A stretch of 64,000 nt of DNA from CAWKAV01 sp963847735 (GTDB taxonomy: Bacteria > Desulfobacterota > Desulfuromonadia > Desulfuromonadales > BM103). Each line of letters opens with the position of its first letter. Within the stretch, counting starts at the first letter, position 1. The notes under the pieces are model-generated. The model was not told the DNA's origin, did not search any database, and saw nothing but the letters and a program-made list of their open reading frames with translations. The translations under genes and the position numbers were made by a program. Shown in pieces: positions 1 through 9,341 of this stretch. The DNA lies in assembly GCA_963847735.1 (NCBI GenBank), contig CAWKAV010000002.1:1-64000 (forward strand). Direction: 5' to 3'.

Positions 1-895
1 ATGGCTTTTTATTTAAAAAGAGCCTTCGGGAACGAAGAAAATGTTCTCGTCATTAATTCTTTACGTTTAGAAAAGTCTGGTGATGCCGCGCAGATAGATC
101 ATCTGATTTTGCATGAGTACGGCATGATCATTATTGAGAGCAAGAGCGTCTCGACTAAGGTTGCGGCTTAACGAATATGGTGAGTGGGCGAGGTTAGTTG
201 ATGGTGACTACAAGGGATGGCCTCACCTGTTAAACAGGCACAACGACAAGCAGAATTTCTAAAAAGTTATTTAACGCCGTTTACTGATGTCTTCTTAAAA
301 AGGTTGTGGGTATACAATTGAAATTCGACAAAATGCCGATCGATCTTGATCGTCGCATATCTCAGATCAAGGCATTATTTCAAGGCCGAAGAAACAGATC
401 GAAGACCTTGATTACATTCGCAAGGCAGATCAAGTTGTCGATAAAGTTAAAGAGATTATTGCGCGATACAGGAAAGAAGAAAAAGCAATCCTGAGTATGT
501 CTCTAGGGCCTTACTACCTGGGTAAAACAGCACGTAAAACTACCAGCCAGTTCCTGTTGAAGAGGCACAAACCATACGCGGTTGGAAGTGCATCGAAAAT
601 AGCAGTTAAACAAGAGGTGCCCAAGCAAGCAGCACTTAAAGTAAAACCACCCATTGCAGTTCAAAGCACTGTCAAATATTGGTCGAAATGTGGCAAATGC
701 CACGGCGATAGTGTTGAAGTCGTCTACGGTAAGTTCGGCTATTACATCAAATGCAAAGAGTGTCAGAAGAATACTGCCATTAGTGAAAACTGTCCGTCTT
801 GTAAGGATAAATTGCGTGTACGCAAGCTGAAGGAGAGTTTCTTTTTGGAGTGTGGCAAGTGTGAAACTTCGAAGTTGTTTCATAAGAATCTTTAG
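1..895 (+). pseudogene. NERD-domain protein with C-terminal zinc ribbons, frameshifted
   Basis: The first 57 codons read as a nuclease-related domain with the signature QIDHLILHEYGMIIIESKS. Continuing in other frames gives NEYGEWARL, PSPVKQAQRQAEFLKSYL and RPKKQIEDLDYIRKADQVV, which are typical NERD continuations. The last part (497-895) is a Cys-rich tail with three CxxC pairs (CGKC, CKEC, CPSC) and the phrase YGKFGYYIKC, as in NERD proteins with topoisomerase-like zinc ribbons. At least three one-base shifts (near 168, 224 and 368) break one gene of about 300 codons. NERD is a predicted nuclease-like fold often found in defence islands; substrate unknown. The ATG at base 1 may not be the true start, because the window begins there. 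Confidence 0.75.
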
Positions 896-937
896 GACTG
901 CGTGGTACCTTACAATAGTTCGGGAAAGATCCACTTG

Positions 938-1916
938 ATGCCAGATCTGTCTGATTATCTGAAAATGTTTGCACAACTCAACCGTGCGTCCGGTTCGCTC
1001 TGGACCGAAGCCACGCTGAAACGTGCCCCGCATAAGCCGATCCTGCTGTTGGCGGTGATCGACCTGATCAGTCGTGGGGTTTTCGATTCTCCGGTTCTCA
1101 GTGTGACGAAAGACCTGGTTGAAGCCAACGAGCTGTTCAACGGTTACTGGCGTCGTGTTGCACCGTTGGGGCATACCAGCAGCATCGCTTTTCCCTTTTC
1201 GCGACTGCAAAACGAACCTTTCTGGAAATTGATCTCTGCTTCCGGTGAAACGGTCGATATCGGGCGGTTGAATATCAGACTCGGTGACACAATTGCGGCA
1301 ACATGCCATTGCAGCCCGTTTGGATGAAGAGTTATTCCGATTCATGCAAAATCCAGCCAGTCGCGAAGCGCTAAGAAGTACGTTGCTGTCAGCAAACTTT
1401 TCGCCAGAGTCACAGGTGGCACTGGCAGAGCAGATCGCTATCAACGACGAGGCTTACTGCTACAGCCAGAAATTGTACGAAAAGGCACATCACCCACTTG
1501 TGGAGGAAATGATTGAGACGGACCAATACAAGCCGATGGTACGTGACCAGGGTTTCCGTCGAGTGGTTGTTTCCGCCTACAATCATCGCTGTGCCCTATG
1601 TGGCTTGCGGATTGTCACGCCCGAAGGTCACACCGCAGTAGATGCAGCACATATCGTGCCCTGGAGTAGAAGCCAAAATGACGATGTCCGCAACGGTATG
1701 GCCCTTTGTAAACTTTGCCACTGGGCGTTCGATCGCGGCATGGTCGGTGTGTCGCGTGATTACAACGTGATTGCAGCACGACATATCGGTTTAGATCCGA
1801 ACGTGCCTGGTGTGTTGCAGACGATGTCGGGTCGGGGCATCCTTCCGCCGAGTGAGCGCGACTTGTGGCCGGCTCAGGAGTTTCTCAACTGGCATCGCAA
1901 AGAATTCAGGTTGTAG
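938..1916 (+). pseudogene. Sulfur-binding-domain HNH endonuclease, one frameshift
   Basis: The N-terminal half (YLKMFAQLNRASG, then APHKPILLLAVIDLI) resembles the DNA sulfur-binding domain of ScoMcrA-type restriction enzymes, which recognise phosphorothioate DNA. The C-terminal half is an HNH nuclease: CALCG, AHIVPWS, NGMALCKLCHWAFDRG, giving the two Cys pairs and the histidines of a zinc-bound beta-beta-alpha-metal site. The halves are joined by a +1 shift near 1285-1300; without it the gene would be about 325 codons, normal for the family. ATG at 938 is used; GTG at 902 is in frame upstream. Its neighbours (NERD, Nudix, helicase) support a defence role. Phosphorothioate dependence is inferred from family only; no dnd or ssp genes are in view. 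Confidence 0.75.
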
Positions 1917-2004
1917 TGGTGAGGCTTTATTGATAGGGCCTGGCGTTCTGGAGTCTGCGACTATTAGAATATGTATTATGCCCCCCCATTTACAGGAGTG
2001 TTGT

Positions 2005-2410
2005 TTGAAGCATATTCACGTCACCTGCGCCATCATTGAGCATGACGGCCTCATCCTTGCCGCTCAGAGGAGTGCCACCATGAGTTTGCCGCTCAAGTGG
2101 GAGTTCCCTGGTGGAAAGATTGATCTTGGTGAGTCACCAGAAGAGTGTCTCACAACGTGAGTTATTAGAAGAGCTGGGCATCCAGGTCTGTTTGGAGAAA
2201 AGTCTCCCTCCCAGCACACACAACTATCCGAATTTCGCGATTACGCTTTACCCGTTTGTCTGCACTATCACATCTGGTGAAATAGTCCTCCACGAACACA
2301 CAGCCATCAATTGGTTGCCGCCAGAGGAACTTCATACCCTTGATTGGGCCGAAGCTGATGTGCCGGTGATCGAGTTGTATCTTGCCGATTGGGAGCCTTG
2401 CTCACGTTGA
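2005..2410 (+). pseudogene. Nudix (MutT-like) hydrolase, one frameshift
   Basis: The reading HVTCAIIEHDGLILAAQRS followed by WEFPGGKIDLGESPEECLT and RELLEELGI gives the complete Nudix box GX5EX7REUXEEXGU once one extra A near 2153 is ignored. The start chosen is TTG at 2005, seven bases after AGGAG (1994-1998). The product would be about 134 residues, similar to MutT/8-oxo-dGTP diphosphatases. Its stop overlaps the start of the following helicase gene (TTGA at 2407-2410), so the two are probably translationally coupled. A Nudix enzyme beside a PLD-helicase-DUF3427 gene suggests a working pair, possibly acting on a nucleotide signal or modified nucleotide rather than only housekeeping; that role is inference. 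Confidence 0.8.
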
Positions 2411-5400
2411 AACCTATCGCTCACGGCATATACGAAGCGCTCATTGATGAATGCCTCCGCGATACTTTGGCGAAATATCCGGAGTTAAGAACCGTTTTCG
2501 GCAAGATCGATCCGGAAGAGCAGCCGGCCCGTTATGCCTGCTTTCGTGGCCAAGGTACTCGAACAGGCTCTACGCGAAGAATCTGATCCGGACAAACGGT
2601 TGGCCCTCTGTAATCGGATTCTTGGACAAGTGGCTCAGGAACCTGGCAGAAGTCATCTGGAAAAGCATCGCCTCGTTTCGGAACAAAAACCTGTCCTCCT
2701 TGAAATCACCCCACCGCATTACGGCAAATCAGGTATACCAAGACCTCACACTTCCCTATCAGAAAGCAGTCTCTTTACCGGCTCACCCCATGAACCGCAG
2801 TTGGCTCATGAACTACTTGAAGAGATGCGCTCCGCTGATGGCGTGGATATCCTGGTCTCATTCATCAAATGGTCCGGACTGCGTCTGCTGATGCCGGCCT
2901 TTGAGGACTTGCGCGATCGCCAATGTGCCGGTGCGCTTGATCACGACCTCTTATATGGGCGCATCCGATGCGCCGGCGGTGGAATGGTTGGCGCAAGTTG
3001 CCAAACGTTGAGGTGCGCGTCTCCTACGACACCGAGCGAACCCGATTGCACGCCAAGGCGTACCACTTCAAGCGAAACAGCGGTTTTGCAACGGCTTACA
3101 TCGGTTCGGCCAATATGTCCCAGGCTGCGATGACTAGCGGACTGGAATGGAATCTCAAAATCACCGCTCAGGATATGAGGCATATCCTCGAAAAGTTCAC
3201 AGTTGAGTTTGAGACTTACTGGAACAGCCGTGAGTTCATCCACTTTGATCCTGAGAACCCCGATCTTTTTCGCACCGCCATAGATCGCGCTCGCAATCCT
3301 CAGCTCTAACGGGCCCACGGTATTCTTCGATCTCAGCCCTCATCCTTTTCAGGAACGTATCCTTGAAGCATTGGAACGAGAGCGCAATAGCCATGACCGC
3401 TGGCGCAATCTGGTCATTGCTGCAACTGGTACCGGCAAGACCGTTGTCGCTGCATTCGACTTCCAACGTTTCTTTGAGCAACGTACAGAAGCAGGCACGA
3501 TTTCTTTTTGTCGCTCACCGGCAAGAGATCCTCCAGCAGGCTCAAACCACCTTTCGCAATGTCCTGCGCGACCAGAATTTTGGTGAACTTCTGGTGGGGC
3601 AGTTTCAGGCAAATCGGACTGGAGCACTCTGTTTTGCTCCGTCGGTATGCTGGCCAATCGGCGACTGTGGGAGCAGGTGGGTCAGGACTTCTACGATTAC
3701 ATTGTGGTCGATGAAGCTCATCATGGCACAGCTGCAAGCTACAGGCCGATCTTCGAACATTTTGCCCCACAGGTTCTCCTTGGTCTGACTGCCACACCTG
3801 AGCGGATGGATGGTGAAAATGTCGCCGCTGATTTCGGTAATCGCTTTGCCGCCGAAATTCGCCTCCCCGAAGCGCTCGAAGAAAAGCTTCTCTGCCCCTT
3901 CCACTATTTCGGCGTGGCCGATCCAATCGCTCTCAATCAGGACCAGTTCTGGCGCAATGGCAAGTATGATGTGACTGCTCTGGAAAATGTTTATGTGCTG
4001 GACACTGTACGGGCCAAGCAACGCGTAGACGCAATTGTTGCGGCGCTCAACCGCTATGAGCCAGAGTTGAGCTCACTTAAAGGTTTCGGTTTCTGCGTCT
4101 CAATCAAACATGCGATCTTCATGGCGGAGCAGTTCACACAACGGGGGATACCGTCGGCGGCCATTGTCTCTGGTGTCGAGAATGGACATTGCTCAGATTT
4201 ACTGGACGATCTTAAAGCCGGTCGGCTGACCTTCCTCTTTACCGTCGACAAGTTAAGTGAAGGTGTCGACGTGCCGGAGGTGAACACGGTCCTCTTTCTG
4301 CGACCCACCGAGAGTTTGACCGTCTTTCTTCAACAGTTGGGGCGAGGCCTGCGCCACGCAACAGGAAAGGATTGTCTCACTGTCCTCGACTTCGTCGGAC
4401 AGGCCCACCGACGCTACCGGGTTGACACCAAGCTCAAGGCGCTTCTGCCACGACACCGCTTTTCCATTGACAAGGAAGTTGAGCTCGATTTTCCTCACCT
4501 CCCTGCCGGCTGTTCCATTCAACTTGACCGACTCTCCCGGCAGTACGTTTTGGAGAACATCAAGGAAAATCTTGGCCGCTTGGCTGTACAGGTCCCCGAC
4601 CGTCTACAGACCTTTACCAACGAAAGCGGCCAGGAACTGACCTTCGGCAATTTCATCCGCTACCACGATTACGAGCCGGAAGTGTTGCTGGCTAAGGAGA
4701 CGTGGTCTGGTTGGAAGGCCAAGGCACAGCTGGCACAAATCCCTATTGACCCAGACCTTGCGCGACTGAAGAAGACCTTGGTGCGAGCTGCTTTCATCAA
4801 CGGCCCACGAGAAATTGCCTTGTTGCGTGATGTCCTTGTCAAGGTAGGCCAAGGGGCCATTGACGATGCTCTGGCGCTTGCCGGACAGGATGTCATGTCT
4901 GTGTACTATCGTATCTGGGGAGATAAGGGTAGCAATCTTGGTATAACCTCCCTGAGGGATGCTTTCTGTCGCCTTGCAAATAATCCATCGATCCTGGCTG
5001 ACCTGGACGAAATCCTGGCTTGGTCACTAGATACCACTGAGGTTAGCGGACAGATTCCTGAACTTCCCTTTGCTTGTCCGCTTGAGCTGCATGCTGGTTA
5101 TGGCGGCAAGGAGATACAGGTAGCCTTTGGCAAGGCTAACCTAGAGACGGCTGGGCAGACCGGGGTTGGGGTGTTCCATTTTCCTGACGTCAAGGCCTAT
5201 GCGTTGCTAGTCACTTTTCAGAAGACCGAAAAGGAGTTCTCGCCAAGTACCATGTATGCTGATTATCCCATCAGCAGGGAACTCCTTCATTGGGAATCAC
5301 AGGCGAATACTGCTCAGCGTCACAAAGACGGGCAGAATCTGATTCATCATAAAGATCGTGGTTACACGATTTTGGTTTTTGCACGCGATTTGAAAAAGAG

Positions 5401-5542
5401 AAACGGTGCCACTGTGCCGTTTACCTATCTTGGGCCGGTTGAACGCGTGAGTTACGAGAGCGAACGGCCTATCAAGATGGTGTGGCGGTTGCGGCATTTG
5501 ATGCCGGTGGAAATGTTTGAGGATAATCGTCGGGGTGGGTAA
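2407..5542 (+). pseudogene. PLD nuclease-SF2 helicase-DUF3427 protein, multiple frameshifts
   Basis: Reading across frames gives one protein of about 1040 residues. The N-terminal third is a phospholipase-D-like nuclease with RLHAKAYHF (HxK motif) and IGSANMSQAAMTSGLEWN. A DEAD/DEAH helicase follows: ATGTGKT (Walker A), VVDEAHH (motif II), LTATPERMDG, DKLSEGVDVPEV and QQLGRGLR (motifs V and VI). The C-terminal domain is DUF3427, with HWESQANTAQRHKDGQ, YTILVFARDLKKRNGATVPF and W-x-LRHLMP. The intact stretch 3647-5542 carries most of the helicase and DUF3427. About six +1 shifts lie upstream (near 2534, 2930, 2999, 3310, 3498 and 3635). Probable role: anti-phage or anti-foreign-DNA nuclease-helicase. 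DUF3427 has no established function that I know. Confidence 0.8.
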
Positions 5543-5630
5543 GTCAGTTGAAGAATCTAAAAGGGGCAGCCCCTGACTACGGACAAAAAAGCAAGTCGAA
5601 AATGTCCCGGGTCAAGGGCGACCTTTCCCA

Positions 5631-5675
5631 CCTACGGTCAGAAGGCCGGGAGTTCGAATCTCTCGTGGCGCGCCA
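5631..5675 (+). other. 3' fragment of a tRNA-Arg gene, putative island attachment site
   Basis: The segment runs from an anticodon-loop-like CTACGG through TCAGAAGG and a T-arm (GGGAG, TTCGAAT, CTCTC) to an acceptor strand GTGGCGC, discriminator G and encoded CCA at 5673-5675. The 5' half (GCGCCAC acceptor, D-arm) is absent upstream. This is the pattern left when a tyrosine integrase inserts at the anticodon loop and the crossover regenerates the tRNA on the other side. A second short match to the anticodon region (CTGACTACGGA, 5573-5583) lies just upstream. No integrase gene is visible in the window. Confidence 0.65.
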
Positions 5676-5740
5676 TTTAAGATTAGGTCAATTCGGCGCT
5701 GCGGGAGGGTAAGCGTGCCAAATAGCGCAAAGCCCTAGAG

Positions 5741-5794
5741 CCGGGGACACTCAAGATAGAGTGTCCCTTTTGAGTGTCCCTTTTGAGTGTCCCC
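5741..5794. repeat. REP-like palindrome, copy 1 (one left arm, three right arms)
   Basis: A left arm GGGGACACTCAA is followed by three successive right arms ending in GAGTGTCCC, separated by TTTT. Any right arm can pair with the left arm, so alternative hairpins of different length are possible. It sits 86 bases upstream of the RAYT transposase gene, the enzyme type expected to mobilise such repeats. Confidence 0.85.
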
Positions 5795-5880
5795 AATTGA
5801 AAATTGTTTTGTGCTTTGATTTCGGCTAATATCGCAGCATCTTATTGGTTGATTTGTTATGAAATTATCAGGGGGGAATC

Positions 5881-6540
5881 ATGTCACGCACTTCTCGGGC
5901 GGTAGCTATCGGCTATCCACATCATGTCACACAACGCGGCAACAATCGTCAAACAGTCTTCATTGATGACCAGGATCGTTTAACCTATCTTGATTTATTA
6001 AAGCAATATGCAGTGAAATTCAAACTCGATATCTGGGCATATTGCCTGATGTCTAACCACGTTCATCTGCTAGTAATCCCCCATGCTGAGGACGCTCTTG
6101 CCTGCGGGGTAGGATTGGCAAATCAGGTTTACACACGCTATGTAAACCGCAAGTACTTTCGTTCCGGGCGTTTGTGGCAAAACCGTTTTTTCTCATGTAT
6201 TGTAGACAAAGACGAATACCTTTGGTGTCTCGCCCGCTATATTGAAAACAATCCGGTGAAAGCTGGATTGTCGGATGCTGCTGAAAATTATCGCTGGTCG
6301 AGTGCAAAGCATCATTTAGAAGGTGAGCCCGATCTTGTTTTGTCCAGGCCTGACTGGTTGGATGAGAGCTCAAGAGAGGATTACCGCAAATTCCTCATAG
6401 AGGATGACGCAAGAACCATAGATATGATCAATCAAGCAACGCGGAGTGGCCGCCCGTTATGTAGTTCAGAAACTCTGCAGAAGTTGGAACGTCTGCTTGG
6501 CCGTAGCTGGGGGACACTCAAGAAAGAGTGTCCTATTTGA
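5881..6540 (+). CDS. REP-associated tyrosine transposase (RAYT, Y1 family)
   Basis: This 219-residue protein starts MSRTSRAVAIGYPHHVTQRGNNRQ and carries the metal-binding HUH motif in MSNHVHLLV. The YTRYVNRKY segment and the following RSGRLWQNRFFSC match the IS200/RAYT fold, where a tyrosine attacks single-stranded DNA. ENNPVKAGL and YRWSSAKHH are further family hallmarks. It follows GGGGGGAATC, a plausible ribosome site. RAYTs excise or insert REP sequences as single strands at hairpins, and copies of a palindromic repeat flank this gene on both sides. Its last residues (GTLKKECPI) are encoded by the downstream repeat itself. No IS200-type OrfB is present. The gene is intact. Confidence 0.9.
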   Translation: MSRTSRAVAIGYPHHVTQRGNNRQTVFIDDQDRLTYLDLLKQYAVKFKLDIWAYCLMSNHVHLLVIPHAEDALACGVGLANQVYTRYVNRKYFRSGRLWQNRFFSCIVDKDEYLWCLARYIENNPVKAGLSDAAENYRWSSAKHHLEGEPDLVLSRPDWLDESSREDYRKFLIEDDARTIDMINQATRSGRPLCSSETLQKLERLLGRSWGTLKKECPI

Positions 6541-6547
6541 GTGTCCC
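6508..6547. repeat. REP-like palindrome, copy 2, overlapping the RAYT 3' end
   Basis: GGGGGACACTCAAGAAAGAGTGTCC with a second right arm TTTGAGTGTCCC. The left arm and loop lie inside the transposase reading frame, and the transposase stop TGA is part of the second right arm. A degenerate AATAGAGTGTTCC follows at 6557-6569. Confidence 0.8.
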
Positions 6548-6612
6548 AAATTCCAAAATAGAGTGTTCCGGAAACCAGATTGCCGGCAAACTGTGTTGGG
6601 AGGTTCGTTTGT

Positions 6613-7041
6613 ATGGATTACAAAACCATTGAAGAGGCCTTTCTATTTGTCAGCAGCGCTCCCCCTTTTGAGTCTAGTGCGGTGGTGCATCGCATTACCG
6701 GGGAGTCTTTTTATGCCTCTGAATTGAGCGGGGACAGCGAGATTCCAGAGGATGCCGAAGAGAGTGACGGCTATCTGTGGATTCCACACAAGAACGATTT
6801 AGACCTGGGCAAGCCGCTGGTGATGGAATTCGTCCGTAAACATTGTTCGAGTCTGATCGATGAGATGTATGCAATCTTCCGTCACAGGGGCGCATACGGT
6901 CGATTTAAGGATCTGCTGGCGGAGCAGGGTCTGCTGGAGGAGTGGTATGCTTTCGAGCAGACACGGACCCGAGAGGCTCTGTTGCGGTGGTGCGAAGAAA
7001 ATGGCGTTGTGCTGGGAGCTGCGGACATCCATGATAAGTAA
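6613..7041 (+). CDS. UPF0158 family protein
   Basis: The 142-residue product MDYKTIEEAFLFVSSAPP has the closing signature EWYAFEQTRTREALLRWCEENGV, typical of UPF0158 proteins. Start ATG 6613 was chosen over 6580 because GGGAGG lies at 6598-6603. The family is small, acidic and cytosolic; I know of no established function. It sits alone between the RAYT repeat and the SEC-C gene, on the same strand. Confidence 0.75.
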   Translation: MDYKTIEEAFLFVSSAPPFESSAVVHRITGESFYASELSGDSEIPEDAEESDGYLWIPHKNDLDLGKPLVMEFVRKHCSSLIDEMYAIFRHRGAYGRFKDLLAEQGLLEEWYAFEQTRTREALLRWCEENGVVLGAADIHDK

Positions 7042-7288
7042 AGTCAAGGGGGAAACGAAAACGAGGATCAGCACTCGGCATGGGACAAAATGAAGTCAGT
7101 TCCCGAGGAAAGGGGTCAAAGAAAGGGGCCAGATCTTCGTTTGACACACGTTGACCCTTGACACCTCATTTAATTCTGGAAAAGGTGTTTAAGAATGTGA
7201 TTAATTGAAGTAACGCCTCAAGTTTTGGTCGGAAAAATAATGGTGTGGGGTGTCACCGGAACTCTAAACAGACGTAAGGCACAAAGCC

Positions 7289-8299
7289 ATGACACAAATC
7301 GGTCGTAACGATCCTTGCCCTTGCGGCAGCGGCAAAAAATACAAAAAATGTTGTCTGGGGCAAGAACAAGACGCTACGCAGAATCCTGCTGCGGATGTGA
7401 GTGCCGGGTTGCGTCAAGCCCTGGAAGGGAAGGAGTTTAACTCTCTGGAAGAGGCTCAAGCTTTTGCCGGGGATTTCATGAATCAGCGTAATCAAAGACC
7501 CGTCGATGAATTTCACGGCTTGTCCCCTGAACAGATGCATAATGTGCTGAACCAGCCTTTTTCAGCGCCGCAACTTGTCACTTTCCCCGAGAAGCTTGAT
7601 AACTTACCAGAGGCACCGATTCTTTCTTTATTCAATCTTCTGGTCGAGGCCATTGGCGAAGAAGGCCTGAAACCGACCGCCAAGGGCAACCTGCCACGCA
7701 ATTTCTGTCGCCAGGCGGCGCAGGCCTATTTTGACGAAGAGGTTTACAAAGAGCATACGCGCTATGGCCAGATCAACAAGGAAGAAGACTTTTTTGAGCT
7801 GCACGTGGCGCGGTTGGTGGCGGAACTGGCTGGCTTGATTCGTAAGTACAAAGGACGCTTTATCCTCAGTCGCGATTGTCGTCATTTACTCGCAACAGAG
7901 GGATCAACCGTCATTTATCCGCGCTTATTGCGTGCTTATGTCGAGCAGTTCAATTGGGGCTATTGGGATGGTTATGACGAGGTTCCTTTTATCCAACATT
8001 CTTTCCTTTTCACGCTGTATCTGCTGAGTCGTTACGGCGATGACTGGCAATCCTCCGGCATCTACGAAGACCTTGTTCTGAACGCTTTCCCCATGGTGAT
8101 CAATGAGTTCGATGGTTCGACTTACTTTACCCCGGAGCAGCAGTTTCGCTCATGTTACACCCTGAGGGCCTTGCAGCGTTTTGTCGCTTTTCTGGGGTTG
8201 GCTGTGGTCGAGAGAGCGGAGAAGACGGAAGTGTATGTCAGCAATTTTCGAGTGAAGAAATTGCGCCTGCTGGATGAGGCCGTGAGGTGGAAGGTTTAG
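7289..8299 (+). CDS. SEC-C zinc-motif protein of unknown function
   Basis: The N-terminus MTQIGRNDPCPCGSGKKYKKCC is a SEC-C metal-binding motif (CxC...CC), the small zinc module also found at the SecA tail. The remaining 310 residues are an uncharacterised mostly helical domain; GLKPTAKGNLPRNFC near residue 130 recurs in this group of bacterial SEC-C proteins as I remember them. No catalytic signature is recognisable. The gene lies by itself with repeats on both sides, and an unoccupied stretch of about 250 bases precedes it. Confidence 0.7.
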   Translation: MTQIGRNDPCPCGSGKKYKKCCLGQEQDATQNPAADVSAGLRQALEGKEFNSLEEAQAFAGDFMNQRNQRPVDEFHGLSPEQMHNVLNQPFSAPQLVTFPEKLDNLPEAPILSLFNLLVEAIGEEGLKPTAKGNLPRNFCRQAAQAYFDEEVYKEHTRYGQINKEEDFFELHVARLVAELAGLIRKYKGRFILSRDCRHLLATEGSTVIYPRLLRAYVEQFNWGYWDGYDEVPFIQHSFLFTLYLLSRYGDDWQSSGIYEDLVLNAFPMVINEFDGSTYFTPEQQFRSCYTLRALQRFVAFLGLAVVERAEKTEVYVSNFRVKKLRLLDEAVRWKV

Positions 8300-8302
8300 A
8301 CC

Positions 8303-8392
8303 CGAATACGGGGTCAGGCCTGCAAGATTGCAAGATGACCAGGCTTGTGTCCCTTTTGAGTAAGACGGGCTTGCAAAGTTGCAAACTTCTTC
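8303..8392. repeat. GGGGTCAGGCCTGCAAG / TTGCAAAGTTGCAAACTT repeat block
   Basis: Two short elements, GGGGTCAGGCCTGCAAGATTGCAAGA and CTTGCAAAGTTGCAAACTT, are related to a block at 21330-21360 (GGGGTCTGGCTTGCAAAGGTGCAAACTT). Between them is an isolated right arm of the REP-like family (GTGTCCCTTTTGAGT). Confidence 0.6.
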
Positions 8393-8403
8393 GCCACCAT
8401 GAG

Positions 8404-8442
8404 CCGGGGACATCAAAATAGGGTCTCCTCTTGAGTGTTCCC
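8404..8442. repeat. REP-like palindrome, copy 3 (degenerate)
   Basis: CCGGGGACATCAAAATAGGGTCTCC followed by TCTTGAGTGTTCCC. Both arms carry substitutions, suggesting an older copy. It lies just beyond the hepT stop codon. Confidence 0.7.
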
Positions 8443-8459
8443 AATCCTATCCTTTTGAC

Positions 8460-8809
8460 TTATTGCCTGTCGTATTGAGTGAGCAGTCTGGAAATGATTG
8501 TCTTGAAGGGTGGCAGGTCTTCAGTTGCGGTCAGCCAGACAGCATTGAGGTCGACACCAAAATACTGGTGAATCAACTTGTCACGCATTCCAGCGATATC
8601 TTTCCATGGGACTTCTGGTGCATTCAATCGAACTCTAACGAAAGATTTTTGGTCGCTTCGCCGATAATCTCCGTTTGTCGAATGACGCCGTCCTGAATCA
8701 ACCGGGTCGCCAAAAAACAGGGGAGACCACAGGCAGTAAGATATTCCTCGATCTGCTCAATGGCCTCGAGAATATGCTGAAGATATAGCCAGTCGTTTTT
8801 ACCGGTCAC
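8460..8809 (-). pseudogene. hepT: HepT-like HEPN toxin (DUF86), one frameshift
   Basis: The first 61 codons give DWLYLQHILEAIEQIEEYL and RLIQDGVIRQTEIIGEATKNLS. After a one-base shift near 8635-8645 the frame continues as VRLNAPEVPWKDIAGMRDKLIHQYFGVDLNAVW to a TAA at 8460. RDKLIH is the RX4H catalytic motif of HEPN RNases, followed by the Tyr that MntA can modify. The start is GTG, overlapping the mntA stop (GTGA), the usual coupling. Unlike the frameshifts elsewhere, this one sits among intact genes, so toxin loss may be genuine. Size without the shift is about 115 residues, normal for the family. Confidence 0.8.
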
Positions 8810-9090
8810 TGGAGGATAATTTTCATTTGTGAAAGAATACTTTCACGCAGGTGAGGGCTGAGAGCTTCTTCTGTCAATAAATCGACTTTCACTCCGAGCT
8901 TTTCCGAAAGTTCTCGTTCTATGGCAACCATAGCTAACAGACTTTTGATCCTTCCGAAGGTAACCAGCACATCGAGGTCACTACCAGGATGGTTGTCGCC
9001 ACGGGCTCGCGAACCAAAGATCGCGATACGTTCCGCATCATGCCTGGAAAGGATATCAACCAAAGTTTTTTCTATCTCTATGGACGTCAT
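8806..9090 (-). CDS. mntA: MntA-like nucleotidyltransferase antitoxin
   Basis: The 94-residue product carries IFGSRARGDNHPGSDLDVLV, the GSxxxG-x8-DxD motif of minimal nucleotidyltransferases. MntA neutralises HepT toxins, in characterised cases by transferring AMP to the HEPN tyrosine. The start MTSIEIEKTL at 9090 was preferred to the longer 9159 start because it matches the family N-terminus. It overlaps the downstream hepT start by four bases and is therefore first in a two-gene operon. Confidence 0.85.
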   Translation of the reverse strand: MTSIEIEKTLVDILSRHDAERIAIFGSRARGDNHPGSDLDVLVTFGRIKSLLAMVAIERELSEKLGVKVDLLTEEALSPHLRESILSQMKIILQ

Positions 9091-9181
9091 CTTAAGACTC
9101 TTAATTATGGTTGCCAGCAACACTATCTGAAAATCATAATGTTGGCAAGTTGGTATCATATTAAGTCAACAGTTTACCATT

Positions 9182-9204
9182 GGGGTCGGACCAAGCCAAG
9201 TAAC
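9182..9204. repeat. GGGGTCGGACCAA element, copy 1
   Basis: GGGGTCGGACCAAGCCAAGTA, a short palindrome-containing unit (GGTCGGACC). Related copies are at 10865-10880, 11136-11149 and 12487-12500, all between genes. Confidence 0.6.
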
Positions 9205-9280
9205 TGTAATCAAAAGAAATATCTCTTCAAAATGCCCATTCTCAGGCCTTAGAAGCCCCATTTTTGGTCCAAAATAGGAA

Positions 9281-9332
9281 TCGGGGGACATAATACCCAT
9301 TCTAATGTTGAACCGATTCGGGGACACTGCCA
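9281..9332. repeat. GGGGGACATAATACC element plus REP left arm
   Basis: TCGGGGGACATAATACCCATTCTAATGTT is closely matched at 19629-19655 (GGGGGACATAATACCTGTTCTAGTGT). It is followed by CGGGGACACTG, a partial left arm of the main family. Located immediately downstream of higA. Confidence 0.6.
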
Positions 9333-9341
9333 TATTCCCAC

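Noticed and set aside
503..1444. 313-codon minus-strand frame over the NERD and HNH genes
   Set aside because: Sense-strand readings show clear NERD zinc ribbons and sulfur-binding domain; the antisense product is Cys/Arg-rich without motifs.
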